Source of the DNA: JAIPEL01 sp050115795
GTDB lineage: Bacteria; Desulfobacterota; Desulfobacteria; Desulfobacterales; CAFBRK01
Direction: 5' to 3'
Assembly: GCA_050115795.1 (NCBI GenBank)
Contig: JASFPT010000199.1
Location: 1 to 7,749, forward strand
DNA length: 7,749 nucleotides
Part shown: positions 5,996-7,749 of the stretch, piece after piece
How positions within the stretch are numbered: position 1 is the stretch's first letter
Layout of the letters: each line of letters begins with the position of its first letter
Notes under the pieces: generated by a model
Told to the model about the DNA's origin: nothing
The model's input: only the letters and a program-made list of their open reading frames with translations
Databases searched by the model: none
Made by a program: the position numbers and the translations under genes

Positions 5996-7749
5996 ATGAA
6001 ACCGTTCGAGACCCTGTCTTTGGAGACCCTTTTTGCCAGGCTGCCCCCGGCTCCCCGCTTCAAAAGCCGAATCCGCCGGGCCCCCAAGCGCCAATCTCAT
6101 CTGAGCCGAAAGGATCAGGTACTGGCGTTGAAAAACGCCCTGCGGTACGTGCCGCCCAAATGGCACAGCCGTCTGGCTCCCGAGTTCTTGGAGGAGCTGC
6201 GCACCCGGGGCCGGATCTACGCCTACCGGTTTCGACCGGCCGGCGCCCTGCGGGGGCGGCCCATCGACGCCTACCGGGGCGCCTGCATCGAAGGCCGTGC
6301 CTTCCAGGTCATGATCGACAACAACCTCGATTTCGACGTGGCCCTGTACCCTTACGAGCTGGTGACCTACGGGGAAACCGGCCAGGTATGCCAGAACTGG
6401 ATGCAGTACCGGCTGATCAAGGCCTACCTGGAGATCCTGACCGACCGTCAGACCCTGGTGGTGGCCTCGGGGCACCCCCTCGGGCTGTTTCGCTCCCCGG
6501 TACAGGCGCCCCGGGTGATCATCACCAACGGCATGATGGTGGGTCTCTTCGACGACAACGAGAATTTCAACCGGGCGGCCGCTCTCGGGGTGGCCAATTA
6601 CGGCCAGATGACCGCAGGCGGCTGGATGTACATCGGGCCCCAGGGCATCGTCCACGGCACGTACAGCACGCTGCTCAACGCGGCCCGGGCGAAGTTGGGC
6701 CTGGCCCCGGACCAGGACATGGCAGGAAGGCTGTTCGTCTCCTCGGGTCTGGGGGGGATGAGCGGCGCCCAGGGAAAGGCCGTTGAAATCGCCGGCGGTG
6801 TCGGCATCATCGCCGAGGTCGATCGCTCCCGGATCGAAACCCGTCACGCCCAGGGCTGGGTCGATCAGGTGATCGGCAGCCCCGAAAAAGCGTTCGCCGA
6901 GGCGCGCCGGGCCCGGAAAGAGGGCCGCAGCCTGGCCATCGCATTTCACGGCAACGTGGTGGATCTGCTGGAGACGGCGGTCGAAAAGCGCATCCCCATC
7001 GATCTGCTCTCCGACCAGACCTCCTGCCACGTGGCCTACGACGGGGGGTACTGCCCCCAGGGACTCACCTTTGCCCAGCGCACCGCGATGCTGAAGAGCG
7101 ATCCGGCCCGGTTCAAAACGCTTGTCGACGCCTCTTTGAAAAGGCACTTTTCGCTGATTCAAACGCTGGTCCGGCGCGGGGTCTATTTTTTCGACTACGG
7201 CAACAGCTTCATGAAGGCCGTCTACGATTCCGGTGTAAAGCAGATCTGCGCCAACCGCCGCAACCCCGACGACGGCTTCATCTTCCCCTCCTACGTGGAG
7301 GACATCATGGGGCCGCTCATGTTCGACTTCGGCTACGGGCCGTTTCGCTGGGTCTGCCTGAGCGGCAAGAAGGAGGACCTGAAAAAGACCGACCGTGCGG
7401 CCATGGACTGCATCGATCCGGGGCGCCGCTTCCAGGACCGGGACAACTACAACTGGATCCGGGATGCATCGAAGAACAAGCTGGTGGTCGGCACCCAGGC
7501 GCGGATTCTCTACCAGGACGCCGAAGGACGCATGAAGATCGCCCTGCGATTCAACCAAATGGTCCGCGACGGCGAGATCGGCCCGGTGATGCTGGGCCGC
7601 GACCACCACGACACCGGGGGCACCGACTCGCCCTTCCGGGAGACGGCCAACATCAAAGACGGCAGCCGGGTGATGGCCGACATGGCGATCCACTGTTTTG
7701 CCGGAAACGCGGCCCGGGGAATGAGCCTCGCAGCGCTGCACAACGGCGG
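5996..7749 (+). CDS. hutU: Urocanate hydratase HutU, long UROC1-like type, 3'-truncated by the window edge
   Basis: Urocanase uses tightly bound NAD+ as an electrophile to hydrate urocanate to 4-imidazolone-5-propionate, the second step of histidine degradation. The frame is open from the ATG at 5996 to the window end, giving 584 complete codons. Family motifs are VVASGHPLGLFRSP, YGQMTAGGWMYIGPQGIVHG (from residue 202), the NAD-binding GLGGMSGAQ (251-259), DQTSCH (340-345), PFRWVCLSGKKEDLKKTD (around 449-466) and GRDHHDTGGTDSPFRET (from 534). The wording of these motifs follows the vertebrate UROC1-like branch (about 676 residues) rather than the shorter P. putida-type enzyme of about 557, so some 90 residues probably lie beyond the edge. 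It is divergent from hutC-hutH and preceded by a promoter overlapping the HutC operator. Family assignment is firm; the subclass is judged from remembered motifs. Confidence 0.95.
   Translation, partial: MKPFETLSLETLFARLPPAPRFKSRIRRAPKRQSHLSRKDQVLALKNALRYVPPKWHSRLAPEFLEELRTRGRIYAYRFRPAGALRGRPIDAYRGACIEGRAFQVMIDNNLDFDVALYPYELVTYGETGQVCQNWMQYRLIKAYLEILTDRQTLVVASGHPLGLFRSPVQAPRVIITNGMMVGLFDDNENFNRAAALGVANYGQMTAGGWMYIGPQGIVHGTYSTLLNAARAKLGLAPDQDMAGRLFVSSGLGGMSGAQGKAVEIAGGVGIIAEVDRSRIETRHAQGWVDQVIGSPEKAFAEARRARKEGRSLAIAFHGNVVDLLETAVEKRIPIDLLSDQTSCHVAYDGGYCPQGLTFAQRTAMLKSDPARFKTLVDASLKRHFSLIQTLVRRGVYFFDYGNSFMKAVYDSGVKQICANRRNPDDGFIFPSYVEDIMGPLMFDFGYGPFRWVCLSGKKEDLKKTDRAAMDCIDPGRRFQDRDNYNWIRDASKNKLVVGTQARILYQDAEGRMKIALRFNQMVRDGEIGPVMLGRDHHDTGGTDSPFRETANIKDGSRVMADMAIHCFAGNAARGMSLAALHNG

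Noticed and set aside
5933..7741. 602-codon open frame on the minus strand
   Set aside because: It is antisense to hutU, which has clear conserved motifs throughout. The protein shows no recognisable domain and is rich in low-complexity V/G/H/D runs, as expected from the complement of GC-rich codons.
1..7749. CRISPR array, tRNA or rRNA gene, insertion sequence with transposase, phage gene
   Set aside because: I saw no regular spacer-repeat array, no cloverleaf or rRNA-like sequence, and no transposase, integrase or phage motifs in any frame.

Overview
The window is GC-rich and densely coding. It carries two amino-acid nitrogen modules side by side: cyanophycin storage (cphA, cphB) on the left and histidine catabolism (hutH, hutC, hutU) on the right. 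All five proteins are recognisable family members. Both edge genes are cut: cphA lacks its N-terminus and hutU its C-terminus. The source looks like a heterotrophic Gram-negative bacterium. A member of the Deltaproteobacteria/Desulfobacterota fits the GC-rich codon use, the bacterial CphA, the UROC1-like urocanase and the AT-rich intergenic repeats, but this is an impression, not a proof; no rRNA or other marker is present.

Layout: 1-2243 (+) cphA, 3' part. 2244-2601 is a 358-bp spacer with a nested palindromic element at 2454-2517. 2602-3390 (+) cphB. 3391-3550 is a convergent intergenic region with three TAGAATT repeats and two small hairpins. 3551-5083 (-) hutH. 5136-5864 (-) hutC. 5865-5995 is a divergent control region with two face-to-face promoters over a TTGTATATACAA operator. 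5996-7749 (+) hutU, 5' part.

How the genes work together: CphA polymerises Asp and Arg into multi-L-arginyl-poly-L-aspartate, and CphB cuts this polymer to beta-Asp-Arg dipeptides. HutH deaminates histidine to urocanate and HutU hydrates urocanate to imidazolone propionate. HutC is the GntR/UTRA repressor expected to respond to urocanate. The hutC-hutH pair and hutU are read divergently from one compact region, so a single HutC-bound site could silence both. The later hut steps (HutI and HutG or HutF) and a beta-Asp-Arg dipeptidase are not in the window.

I do not see an undescribed multi-gene system. The parts most worth a second look are the palindromic hut control region, the composite palindrome between cphA and cphB, and the pairing of cyanophycin and histidine genes.
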